Assembly: GCF_013155365.1 (NCBI RefSeq)
Contig: NZ_JABJRA010000005.1
Span: 248,001-312,000, forward strand
DNA length: 64,000 nucleotides
Direction: 5' to 3'
Source of the DNA: Nocardioides sp. zg-DK7169
Lineage (GTDB): Bacteria > Actinomycetota > Actinomycetes > Propionibacteriales > Nocardioidaceae
In this document: in pieces, positions 28,886-35,780 of the stretch
How positions within the stretch are numbered: the stretch's first letter is position 1
Layout of the letters: each line of letters opens with the position of its first letter
Made by a program: the position numbers and the translations under genes
The notes under the pieces: model-generated
Database searches by the model: none
Seen by the model: only the letters and a program-made list of their open reading frames with translations
What the model was told of the DNA's origin: nothing

Positions 28886-29644
28886 TCAGCGCCCCCGCTG
28901 GAGGAAGGCGGTCATCGCGGCGCGGGCCTCCTCGGAGCCGAACAGCCGTGCGCTCAGCTCCGCGAGCCCGGGCCCCTGCTCGTCGAGGCGGGCGACCATG
29001 TCGCGGTTGAGCAGCGCCTTGGTCTCGCGCAGCCCCTGCGCGGCCCCGGTCGCCAGGCTGGCGCAGACCCGGTCCACCTCGGCGTCCAGCTCCGCGGCCG
29101 GCACTGCGGTGGTGACCAGGCCGTACGCCGCCGCGTCGGCGCCGCTGAACACCTCGCCGCCGAGCGCGGCCAGTGCCGCGGCCCGCGAGGTCAACCGGGG
29201 CAGCACCGTCACCGAGATCGCAGCCGGCGCCAGGCCGAGCTTGACCTCGGTCAGCGCGAAGGTGGCGTCGTCGGCCGCGACCGCCACGTCGGCGGCCGCG
29301 ACGATGCCGGTGCCGCCGGCCCGCACGGCACCGTGGACGCGGGCGACCACCGGCTTGGGCAGGGCCAGGATCCTGCGCTGGAGCGCCACGATGCGCGACG
29401 CACCCTCGGCCATCGAGCCCGCCCGCGCCTCGGCCAGGTCGGCGCCCGAGCAGAACACCCGCCCGGCCGCGCGGACCAGCACCACGCGCGCCGCGTCGTC
29501 GGCCGCGGCCCGGTCCAGCGCCTCCTCGAGCTCGGTGAGGAGCTGGCGCGAGAGCGCGTTGCGGTTGTGCGGGGAGTCGAGCGTGATCGCGGCGACGCCG
29601 CCGACGACGGCGTACTCGACCACGGGTGCGGGTGCCTCGGCCAT
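28886..29644 (-). CDS. Enoyl-CoA hydratase/isomerase family protein (crotonase)
   Basis: 252 residues from the ATG at 29642-29644, which has AGG 9 nt upstream; an ATG 9 nt earlier is also possible. Crotonase core: DSPHNRNALSRQLLTELEEA, RVFCSGADLAEARAG forming the first oxyanion-hole strand, and HGAVRAGGTGIVAAADVAVA for the second. At the position of the first catalytic glutamate I read LTEVKLGLAPAAIS, with E present; the second glutamate is less clear, so hydratase or isomerase activity are both possible. Likely part of acyl-CoA catabolism. It diverges from the SigK-controlled oxidoreductase gene. Confidence 0.85.
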   Translation of the reverse strand: MAEAPAPVVEYAVVGGVAAITLDSPHNRNALSRQLLTELEEALDRAAADDAARVVLVRAAGRVFCSGADLAEARAGSMAEGASRIVALQRRILALPKPVVARVHGAVRAGGTGIVAAADVAVAADDATFALTEVKLGLAPAAISVTVLPRLTSRAAALAALGGEVFSGADAAAYGLVTTAVPAAELDAEVDRVCASLATGAAQGLRETKALLNRDMVARLDEQGPGLAELSARLFGSEEARAAMTAFLQRGR

Positions 29645-29682
29645 GCGGGGCATCCTGCCCTGCCGCGCGCCGCGGCACGCAG

Positions 29683-29710
29683 ACATCCGCGGGGCGGCGC
29701 GGTTCCGAAT
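29683..29710 (+). promoter_or_regulatory. SigK-type promoter of the molybdopterin oxidoreductase gene
   Basis: -35 ACATCC (29683-29688), 16-nt spacer, -10 CCGAAT (29705-29710), then 7 nt to the ATG at 29718. From memory, the mycobacterial SigK promoter is roughly CCATCC and CCGAAT about 16-17 bp apart; here 11 of 12 positions agree. sigK itself lies 2.4 kb downstream. The spacing implies a leaderless mRNA. Confidence 0.75.
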
Positions 29711-29717
29711 CATCCCC

Positions 29718-31304
29718 ATGAGCCACACGCCGAGTCCGCCCACCCGCTCCCTGGCACGCCGCGGCCTGGTCTGGCTCGGCTACGCGGGGTGCGGCGTGCT
29801 GGCGGCGCTGGTGGGCACCGCGGCCGGCCACCTGACGGCCTCGCTGCTGGACCCGGCGTCCTCACCGGTGCTCGCGGTCGGGTCCACGGTCATCGACCTG
29901 ACCCCGACGCCGATGAAGGAGTGGGCCATCCGCACCTTCGGCGACGACGACAAGACGGTGCTGGTCGGCTCGGTGATGGCCGGCGTGCTGCTGCTCGCCG
30001 GGGTCGCCGGGCTGCTCGCCCGCCGCCGCCCGGCGGCGGGCGCCGCCCTGCTCGCCCTGCTCACCGTGCTGGCCGGGGCGGCCGCCCTGGCCCGGCCGCA
30101 GGCGGCGGTGACCGATGTCGTGCCCAGCCTCGTGGCGGCCCTGACCGGGGTCGGCGCGCTGCTGTGGCTGGTCCGGGCCGCCGACCCCGACCCGTGGCCG
30201 GCGCCGCCGGCGGGCGGCTCCACCTCCACCACCCCGAGCACCTCCCCGAGCCGGCGCGGCGTGCTGGTGGCCGCCGGCGTGCTCGGCGTCGCCGCCGCGG
30301 TGATGGCCGGGGCCGGGCGCTGGCTGACCCGGCTGCGCCTGCAGCCCGCGGACGTCGACCTCCCGGCGGCGACCGACCGGGCCCCGCGCTTCCCCGCCGG
30401 GCTGGAGGAGCGGTTCCCCGAGATCACCGCCCTGCGCACGCCGGCCGAGGACTTCTACCGCGTCGACACCCGCCTCGACGTCCCACTCGTCGACGTCGAC
30501 GACTGGCGCCTGACCATCGACGGCGACGTGCGCAGCACGGTGACCTTGAGCTTCGAGGACCTGCTCGCGATGCCGCTGGTCGAGCGGGACATCACCTTGA
30601 CCTGCGTGAGCAACTCCGTCGGCGGCCCGTACGTCGGCGGCGCGCGCTGGCTCGGCGTACGGCTCACCGACGTGCTCGACCTGGCCGGCGTGGGCACCAG
30701 CGCCGACCAGATCCTCTCCACCGACGTCGACGGGATGACGATCAGCACCCCGCTCGACCTCGCCACCGACGGCCGCGACGCCCTGGTCGCAGTCGGCATG
30801 AACGGCGCCGCGCTCCCCCGCGAGCACGGCTTCCCGGTGCGCCTGGTGATCCCGGGGCTCTACGGCTTCATCAGCGCCACGAAGTGGCTCGAGCGGATGA
30901 CGCTGACCACCTACGCCGCGGAGTCGGCGTACTGGACCGACCGCGACTGGGCGACCGACGCCCCGATCAAGCTCGCCAGCCGGATCGACACCCCGGGCTC
31001 CTTCGACACCATCGACGCCGGGGACGCCGTCATCGGCGGGATCGCCTGGGCCCAGCACCGCGGCGGCGTGGCCAGGGTCGAGGTCAGCATCGACGGCGGC
31101 GCCTGGCAGCCGGCACGGCTGGGACCCGACGTGGGCGAGGACTACTGGCGCCAGTGGTGGATGCCCTGGGCCGCCGAGCCCGGCCGCCACACCCTCACCG
31201 TGCGCGCCGTGAACGGCGACGGGGAGACCCAGATGCCGGTGCGCGCCGCGCCGTTCCCCGAGGGCGCCAGCGGCCTGCAGGAGATCGTCGTCGACGTGGA
31301 GTGA
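29718..31304 (+). CDS. Membrane-bound molybdopterin-dependent oxidoreductase (sulfite-oxidase family)
   Basis: 528 residues. Five hydrophobic segments lead the protein (about 14-45, 80-102, 108-124, 133-151 and 174-195), the last preceded by a Tat-like SRRGVLVAAG. An extracytoplasmic Mo-cofactor domain follows (RVDTRLDVPLVDVDDWRL onward), with the Mo-ligand cysteine in ITLTCVSNSVGGPYVGGARW. A C-terminal immunoglobulin-like dimerisation domain ends in VRAVNGDGETQ. It probably oxidises or reduces a small substrate at the cell surface; the physiological one is unknown. Context is the SigK regulon: the gene has a SigK-type promoter and precedes the fasciclin-sigK-rskA genes. Confidence 0.85.
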   Translation: MSHTPSPPTRSLARRGLVWLGYAGCGVLAALVGTAAGHLTASLLDPASSPVLAVGSTVIDLTPTPMKEWAIRTFGDDDKTVLVGSVMAGVLLLAGVAGLLARRRPAAGAALLALLTVLAGAAALARPQAAVTDVVPSLVAALTGVGALLWLVRAADPDPWPAPPAGGSTSTTPSTSPSRRGVLVAAGVLGVAAAVMAGAGRWLTRLRLQPADVDLPAATDRAPRFPAGLEERFPEITALRTPAEDFYRVDTRLDVPLVDVDDWRLTIDGDVRSTVTLSFEDLLAMPLVERDITLTCVSNSVGGPYVGGARWLGVRLTDVLDLAGVGTSADQILSTDVDGMTISTPLDLATDGRDALVAVGMNGAALPREHGFPVRLVIPGLYGFISATKWLERMTLTTYAAESAYWTDRDWATDAPIKLASRIDTPGSFDTIDAGDAVIGGIAWAQHRGGVARVEVSIDGGAWQPARLGPDVGEDYWRQWWMPWAAEPGRHTLTVRAVNGDGETQMPVRAAPFPEGASGLQEIVVDVE

Positions 31305-31352
31305 GACGTCGGCGTACCGGTGTGGAGGGGTGAGGTCGGCGCCACACCGGAC

Positions 31353-31379
31353 CAATCCGGACCGGCGATCGCACCGAAC
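31353..31379 (+). promoter_or_regulatory. SigK-type promoter of the fasciclin lipoprotein gene
   Basis: CAATCC (31353-31358), 15-nt spacer, CCGAAC (31374-31379): one mismatch in each hexamer from the mycobacterial SigK pattern as I recall it. Transcription would start near 31385, leaving a short leader that contains the GAAAGGCAG ribosome site before 31430. Confidence 0.6.
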
Positions 31380-31429
31380 TCCCGATGACAGCCGAACGAG
31401 AACGCACCATCCGATCGAAAGGCAGTTCC

Positions 31430-32119
31430 ATGAAGCGCAGCTCCCTTCGCAGCACCGGCGCCCTGGCGGCCATCGCCGTCACCATGTCCCTCGGCTTCGC
31501 GGCCTGCAGCGACGACGACGGCGGCGACACCGCCTCGGACACCGCCTCCTCCTCCAGCCCGTCCGAGGAGATGTCGCCCTCGGACGACATGTCCTCCGAC
31601 GACATGTCCCCTTCCGACGACATGACCGACACCGAGATGGCCATGGGCTCCGAGGTCTTCGGCGCCGCGTGCAGCGCGGTCCCGACCGAGGGCAAGGGCT
31701 CCCTGGACGCCATGGCCACCGAGCCGGTCGCCAACGCCGCCGCCTCCAACCCGCTGCTCTCGACGCTGACCGCCGCGGTCACCGAGGCCGACCTGGTCGA
31801 CGCCCTCAACTCCGCCGAGGACATCACCGTCTTCGCGCCCACCAACGAGGCCTTCGCCGCGATCCCGAAGAAGGACCTCAACGCGGTCCTGGCCAACAAG
31901 AAGCTGCTGACCAAGATCCTCACCCACCACGTGGTGACCGAGGAGGTCGAGCCCGACGAGCTCAACGGCACCTTCGAGACGCTGAACGGCGACAAGCTCA
32001 AGGTCACCGGCTCCGGCGAGGAGTTCAGCGTGGGCGACGAGAAGGCCGCCGTGCTGTGCGGCAACATCGACACCGCCAACGCCAAGGTGTACCTCATCGA
32101 CACCGTGCTGATGCCCTGA
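31430..32119 (+). CDS. Fasciclin-domain lipoprotein (MPT83-like)
   Basis: 229 residues from the ATG at 31430, which has GAAAGGCAG upstream. Lipoprotein signal with C26 in GFAAC; then a low-complexity linker made of repeated SPSDDM/SSDDM units rich in Met, Asp and Ser (about 38-72). The fasciclin domain (about 95-229) shows NPLLSTLTAAVTEADLVDAL, TVFAPTNEAFAAIP, LLTKILTHHVV and a C-terminal VYLIDTVLM. Mycobacterial MPT83/MPT70 are the classic SigK targets, so this is the expected surface product of the locus. An ATG at 31385, close to the SigK start site, would add 15 residues to the signal's n-region. Confidence 0.88.
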   Translation: MKRSSLRSTGALAAIAVTMSLGFAACSDDDGGDTASDTASSSSPSEEMSPSDDMSSDDMSPSDDMTDTEMAMGSEVFGAACSAVPTEGKGSLDAMATEPVANAAASNPLLSTLTAAVTEADLVDALNSAEDITVFAPTNEAFAAIPKKDLNAVLANKKLLTKILTHHVVTEEVEPDELNGTFETLNGDKLKVTGSGEEFSVGDEKAAVLCGNIDTANAKVYLIDTVLMP

Positions 32120-32156
32120 GCATGACGACCAGGCACTGACGCGCAAGGATCTACTC

Positions 32157-32756
32157 GTGGACCCCACCCGACCGTTCGCCGGCGTCCCCTCCCCGGAGGG
32201 GACGCCGGCGGTCCCCGACCCAGGACCGCTCCTCAGGAGCGCCTCCCGCGGGGACCAGGCAGCCTTCGCCCAGCTGTACGACCTCACTGCCGCCCGCGTG
32301 CACGGCCTCGCCCTGCGCGTGGTCCGCGACCCGGCCCAGGCCGAGGAGGTCACGCAGGAGGCCTTCCTGGAGATCTGGCGCACCGCCAGCCGTTTCGACC
32401 CCGACCGGGGATCTCCGCTGGCCTGGATGCTGACGATCACCCACCGCAAGGCCGTCGACCGGGTCCGGTCGGCCGAGGCGGCCACCCGGCGTGACGTGAC
32501 CTACCACCAGCAGAACCAGCCGGTCGAGCACGACAGCACCGCCGAGGCCGCACACGCCTCCCTCGAGGCCCGCCGGGTACGCGGCGCGCTGGGGACCCTG
32601 ACCCCGGTGCAGCGCGAGGCCCTCGAGCTTGCCTACTTCGGCGGTTACACGCACACGCAGGTCGCCAGCATGCTGGACCTGCCCGTCGGGACCGCGAAGA
32701 CGCGGATCCGCGACGGACTGATCAGACTTCGAGACACGATGGGAGTAGGCCAGTGA
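32157..32756 (+). CDS. sigK: ECF RNA polymerase sigma factor SigK
   Basis: 199 residues, GTG start with AAGGAT upstream. Region 2 covers QAAFAQLYDLTAARVHGLAL, QAEEVTQEAFLEIWRTASRF and SPLAWMLTITHRKAVDRVR; region 4 covers GTLTPVQREALELAYFGGYT and VASMLDLPVGTAKTRIRDGL. The sequence and the overlapping RskA-type gene identify it as SigK. It should transcribe the fasciclin and molybdopterin oxidoreductase genes just upstream, which carry matching promoters. The stop overlaps rskA by 4 bp. No clear SigK box lies in front of sigK itself, so it may be read from the fasciclin mRNA. Confidence 0.92.
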   Translation: MDPTRPFAGVPSPEGTPAVPDPGPLLRSASRGDQAAFAQLYDLTAARVHGLALRVVRDPAQAEEVTQEAFLEIWRTASRFDPDRGSPLAWMLTITHRKAVDRVRSAEAATRRDVTYHQQNQPVEHDSTAEAAHASLEARRVRGALGTLTPVQREALELAYFGGYTHTQVASMLDLPVGTAKTRIRDGLIRLRDTMGVGQ

Positions 32757-33565
32757 GCGAAGACATCCACGCGCTCTCGGGCGCCTACGCCGTCGACGCC
32801 CTCGACGACGACGAACGCGTCCACTTCGAGCGTCACCTGGCCGGGTGCGCGGCGTGCCGCGCGGAGGTCGACAGCCTCCGCGACGCCACGGCGCTGCTGG
32901 CCGAGACCACTGCGGTGCAGCCGCCGGCCGCGCTGCGCGACTCGATCCTGGCCCAGATCGCCCAGGTGCGACCGCTGCCGCCCGTCGTCGAGGAGGGCAC
33001 CACCGTCCTCGCCGCACCGGAGCAGCCCGCTCCCGCACCGGGGACCGGCGGTGCCGCCGACGGCGGCGCCGACGCCCCCGTTCCGATCACCTCCGCGCCG
33101 TCGCGCCGTCGTCGGTGGGCGGGCGTCCTCGCCGTGGCCGCCGCCGCGGTGGTGGCCGCCGTCGGCGTCACCGTCACCCAGCCGTGGGACGACGGCGGGA
33201 CCGACTCCCCGACCCTGTCGGCCGTGGAGCAGGTGCGCCAGGCCTCCGACCTGGAGGCCTACACCCAGGCCTTCCCGGACGGCTCCGAGGCCACGGTGCT
33301 GGTGTCGCGGGAGCTGAACAAGGCGGTCCTCGAGACCGAGGACATGGCCCCGGCCCCCGAGGGCAAGGTCTACGAGGTCTGGCTGGACCACCGCGAGGTC
33401 GGGATGGTCAGCGCGGCGATCATGCCGAAGGGCGAGGACAACACCGTCGTCCTCGCCGGCGACCCGGCCACCGCGATCGGCGCCGGCATCACCATCGAGC
33501 CCGAGGGCGGGTCGGACACCCCGAGCGACGAGGTCGTCGCGCTCTTCGAGTTCGACAAGGCCTAG
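32753..33565 (+). CDS. rskA: Anti-sigma-K factor RskA
   Basis: 270 residues. N-terminal zinc anti-sigma domain with H28, C32 and C35 in HLAGCAACRAEVD; a Pro/Ala-rich linker; one membrane span (about 122-142); and an extracytoplasmic RskA domain with EGKVYEVWLDHREVGMVSAA and VTIEPEGGS-like strands. It holds SigK at the membrane until an external signal triggers regulated proteolysis. Start overlaps sigK (ATGA). Followed by a long perfect hairpin that should end the operon. Confidence 0.92.
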   Translation: MSEDIHALSGAYAVDALDDDERVHFERHLAGCAACRAEVDSLRDATALLAETTAVQPPAALRDSILAQIAQVRPLPPVVEEGTTVLAAPEQPAPAPGTGGAADGGADAPVPITSAPSRRRRWAGVLAVAAAAVVAAVGVTVTQPWDDGGTDSPTLSAVEQVRQASDLEAYTQAFPDGSEATVLVSRELNKAVLETEDMAPAPEGKVYEVWLDHREVGMVSAAIMPKGEDNTVVLAGDPATAIGAGITIEPEGGSDTPSDEVVALFEFDKA

Positions 33566-33587
33566 CGGGCTCATCGCCCCGACCGCA

Positions 33588-33626
33588 CGACGGGCGCCGG
33601 TGTCGACCTGACACCGGCGCCCGTCG
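33588..33626 (+). terminator. Terminator hairpin after rskA
   Basis: A 17-bp perfect inverted repeat, CGACGGGCGCCGGTGTC and its complement, around a 5-nt loop (33605-33609), starting 22 bp after the rskA stop. No T tract follows. It separates the SigK operon from the methyltransferase gene at 33643. Confidence 0.8.
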
Positions 33627-33642
33627 GTGGTTCGCTGGGACC

Positions 33643-34230
33643 ATGGACGCTGTCGAGGCGGCGTTCGCCGCCACCCCGCGCACGAGGTTCCTCCCCCGTG
33701 CGGAGCGCCGGCGCGCCGACCACGACGGCCCGCTGCCGATCGGCCACGGCATGACCTGCTCCCAGCCGCGGACGGTCGCCGCCATGCTGCGCCTGCTCGA
33801 CGTACGCCCCGGGGACCGGGTGCTCGACGTCGGGTCCGGGTCCGGGTGGACCACCGCGCTGCTCGCGCACCTGACCGGACCCACCGGCGACGTCCTCGGC
33901 CTCGAGGTGGAGCCGGACCTCGTGGACCTCGGAACCGCCAACCTCGCCGGACACCTGGCCGGACAGCACGCCGCCGCCCACCGCCCGGGGGCGCGGATCG
34001 AGGCGGCCCGCCCCGGCGTGCTCGGCGACCCCGGCGGCGCGCCGTACGACCGGGTGCTGGTCTCCGCCGAGGCCCGCGACCTCCCCACCGCCCTCGTCGA
34101 CCAGCTCGGCCCCGGCGGGCGGATGGTGGTCCCCGTCGACGGCACGATGCTCCTGGTCCGCGCCACCCCGACCGGCCCCGAGGTGACCCGGCACGGCGCC
34201 TATCTGTTCGTGCCGCTGCGCGAGCCGTAG
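33643..34230 (+). CDS. pcm: Protein-L-isoaspartate O-methyltransferase family protein
   Basis: 195 residues. Rossmann methyltransferase with SAM motif I VLDVGSGSGWTTALLAHL, post-I GLEVEPDLVDLG, YDRVLVSAEARDLPTALVDQ and LGPGGRMVVPVDG, all usual for the PCMT family. PCMT proteins repair isoaspartyl residues in aged proteins. An N-terminal FLPRAERRRAD and LPIGHGMTCSQPRTVAAM match the substrate-binding entry segment (IGYGQTISQP-like) of the family. Shorter than many Pcm proteins because the C-terminal extension is missing. Transcribed separately, since a strong terminator precedes it. Confidence 0.82.
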   Translation: MDAVEAAFAATPRTRFLPRAERRRADHDGPLPIGHGMTCSQPRTVAAMLRLLDVRPGDRVLDVGSGSGWTTALLAHLTGPTGDVLGLEVEPDLVDLGTANLAGHLAGQHAAAHRPGARIEAARPGVLGDPGGAPYDRVLVSAEARDLPTALVDQLGPGGRMVVPVDGTMLLVRATPTGPEVTRHGAYLFVPLREP

Positions 34231-34260
34231 GCGGCGGGTGGCCGCCGGTCGAGCCGGCGC

Positions 34261-34323
34261 CGTTGGTCGAGCTCGTCGAGGCCCCGTTGGTCGAGCGGCG
34301 CCCGTTGGTCGAGCTTGTCGAGA
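34261..34323. repeat. Intergenic tandem repeat with CGTTGGTCGAGC core
   Basis: Three imperfect units with the core CGTTGGTCGAGC at 34261-34280, 34285-34296 and 34303-34323; the first and third continue as (T/C)(C/T)GTCGAG. They lie between pcm and the SOS promoter of the DUF222 pseudogene. A related element in the opposite orientation follows that gene at 35724-35748. Confidence 0.75.
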
Positions 34324-34339
34324 CGCTGGGGAAACACCC

Positions 34340-34368
34340 TTGCTCTCGAACATGCGTTCGAGTAGACT
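34340..34368 (+). promoter_or_regulatory. SOS (LexA-regulated) promoter of the second DUF222/HNH copy
   Basis: -35 TTGCTC (34340-34345), LexA box TCGAACATGCGTTCGA (34346-34361), one G, -10 TAGACT (34363-34368), ATG 5 nt later at 34374. Architecture and spacing are identical to the promoter at 6320-6348, including GAAACACCC just upstream. Confidence 0.88.
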
Positions 34369-34373
34369 GAGGC

Positions 34374-35669
34374 ATGGCCTCCCCCGAACTCCCCGACTGC
34401 GACTCTCCGGCCGCCGTGCTGGCGTTCGCACGGCGCCGCCGGGCCGCAGCCCAGGCCGCGGAGGTCGACGTGCTGGAGGCCGCTCTGGTGTGGGCGGCGA
34501 TGCACCCCGAGGAGTCGGTGTCCCCGGCCCCGACCACCGGGCTGGTGTTCGGGGAGCTTGCCGTCCCGCTCGCGGGTGAGGGCACGCCCCTGGTCGCGGA
34601 GTTCGCGCCGATGGAGCTGGGCGTCGCGCTCGACATGTCCACCGACTCCGCGAAGACGCTGATCGGGGACGCCCTCGAGCTGGCGCACCGGCTGAAGCGC
34701 ATCTAGGCGCTCGTGCAGGCCGGCGAGGTCCCCGCGTGGAAGGCCCGCCGGGTCGCGCAGCTGACCACCACGTTGCCATTGGTCGCCGCGGAGTACGTCG
34801 ACCGCCAGCTCGCCCCTGTGGTGGGGAAGGTCGGCTTCGCGGCGATCGGGCGGCTCGTCGACCACGCCCGAGTCACGTTCGACCCCGAGGGTGCGGAGAA
34901 GCAGCGGCGCGAGGCGGCCGACGGGCGCCGTTTCGACGTCCACACCGAGTCGGCCGACTTCGACGGGACCGTGCAGGTCGAGGGCACCCTCGACCTCGCC
35001 GACGCGCTCGACCTGGACGCCGCAATCCGCCAGGGCGCCCAGGAGCTGGCTGCGCTGGGGTCGGAGGAGTCCCTCGACGTGCGCCGCTCGATGGCGGCCG
35101 GCGAGCTGGCTCGGCGCCAGCTGGCGTTCGACCTGATGACCGAGGCCTGCGACGGCACGGCTTCGGTGGTCAAGCCGCGGCAGGTCGTCATCCACGTGCA
35201 CCTCTCCGAAGCGGCCCTCGGTGGGAAGCCGGGCATCGCGCGGGTCGAGGAGACCCGCTCCATCGTCTCCACCGAGCAGGTCCGCGACTGGTGCGGACCC
35301 GACACCCAGGTGACGCTCAAGCCGGTCATCGACCTCGACGCCCACCACCACACCGACGCCTACGCCGTCCCCGACCGGCTCACCGAGCAGACCCGCCTCA
35401 CCCAATCGAGCTGTGCCTTCCCGTGGTGCGAACGCCCGGCCCTTCGCTGCGACACCGACCACGTGATCGCCCACGGTTCGGGCGGCCCGACATGCAGCTG
35501 CAACCTGGCGCCGCTGTGCCGGCGACATCACCGGGCCAAGACCCACACCGGTTGGACCTACGAGAAGACCGCCCCGGCGACGTTCCTCTGGCGATCGCCC
35601 CACGGTCTGCACCTCGTGAAGTCCGACGGCGCCACCCGCCTCCTCACCGCACACCCACCGGACGAGTGA
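34374..35669 (+). pseudogene. DUF222 / HNH endonuclease, interrupted by an in-frame amber codon
   Basis: Full-length homologue (432 codons) of the 5013-6314 gene, sharing its N-terminus, its DUF222 core and the HNH end (CAFPWCERPALRCDTDH, NLAPLCRRHH). Codon 111 (34704-34706) is TAG where the paralogue has TGG, so translation gives a 110-residue N-terminal piece. A GTG at 34713, 6 nt after the stop, could restart translation and yield a 318-residue protein with the whole HNH domain. No frameshift is seen and the rest of the frame is clean, so the loss is recent or the two-part gene is still used. The SOS promoter is intact. A base-calling error is also possible. Confidence 0.82.
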
Positions 35670-35684
35670 ACCCGAGCGTCAGGA

Positions 35685-35709
35685 CCCCGCCAGCACCCTG
35701 CCGGCGGGG
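35685..35709 (+). terminator. Candidate terminator after the DUF222 pseudogene
   Basis: CCCCGCC / GGCGGGG stem (35685-35691 and 35703-35709) around an 11-nt loop, 16 bp after the stop codon. Confidence 0.4.
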
Positions 35710-35723
35710 CCAGACCTCTGCCC

Positions 35724-35748
35724 GGGTCTCGACGAGCTCGACCGACGG
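35724..35748. repeat. Inverted copy of the GTTGGTCGAGC-type element
   Basis: GGGTCTCGACGAGCTCGACC (then GACGG) is, read on the minus strand, CCGTCGGTCGAGCTCGTCGA followed by GACCC, close to the third unit at 34303-34323. The two repeat sites flank the DUF222 pseudogene in opposite orientation. Confidence 0.6.
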
Positions 35749-35768
35749 ATCCTCGGGGACCGCTCCAC

Positions 35769-35774
35769 TATGGT
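35769..35774 (+). promoter_or_regulatory. -10 element of the PtpB-like gene
   Basis: TATGGT ends 6 nt before the ATG at 35781. Confidence 0.55.
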
Positions 35775-35780
35775 GCGGGC

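Noticed and set aside
26907..29831. Very long reading frames opposite to or out of phase with real genes (for example 974 codons here, 1869 codons at 48957-54566, 1104 codons at 40008-43322)
   Set aside because: They are products of high G+C with few stop codons; their translations are Arg/Ala/Gly/Pro-rich without domain motifs, or they extend a real gene backwards past its start. Conserved domains lie in the frames listed as features.
34374..35669. DUF222/HNH gene as a group II intron, intein or homing element
   Set aside because: It is not inserted in another gene, has its own promoter and shows no intein splice motifs or intron structure.
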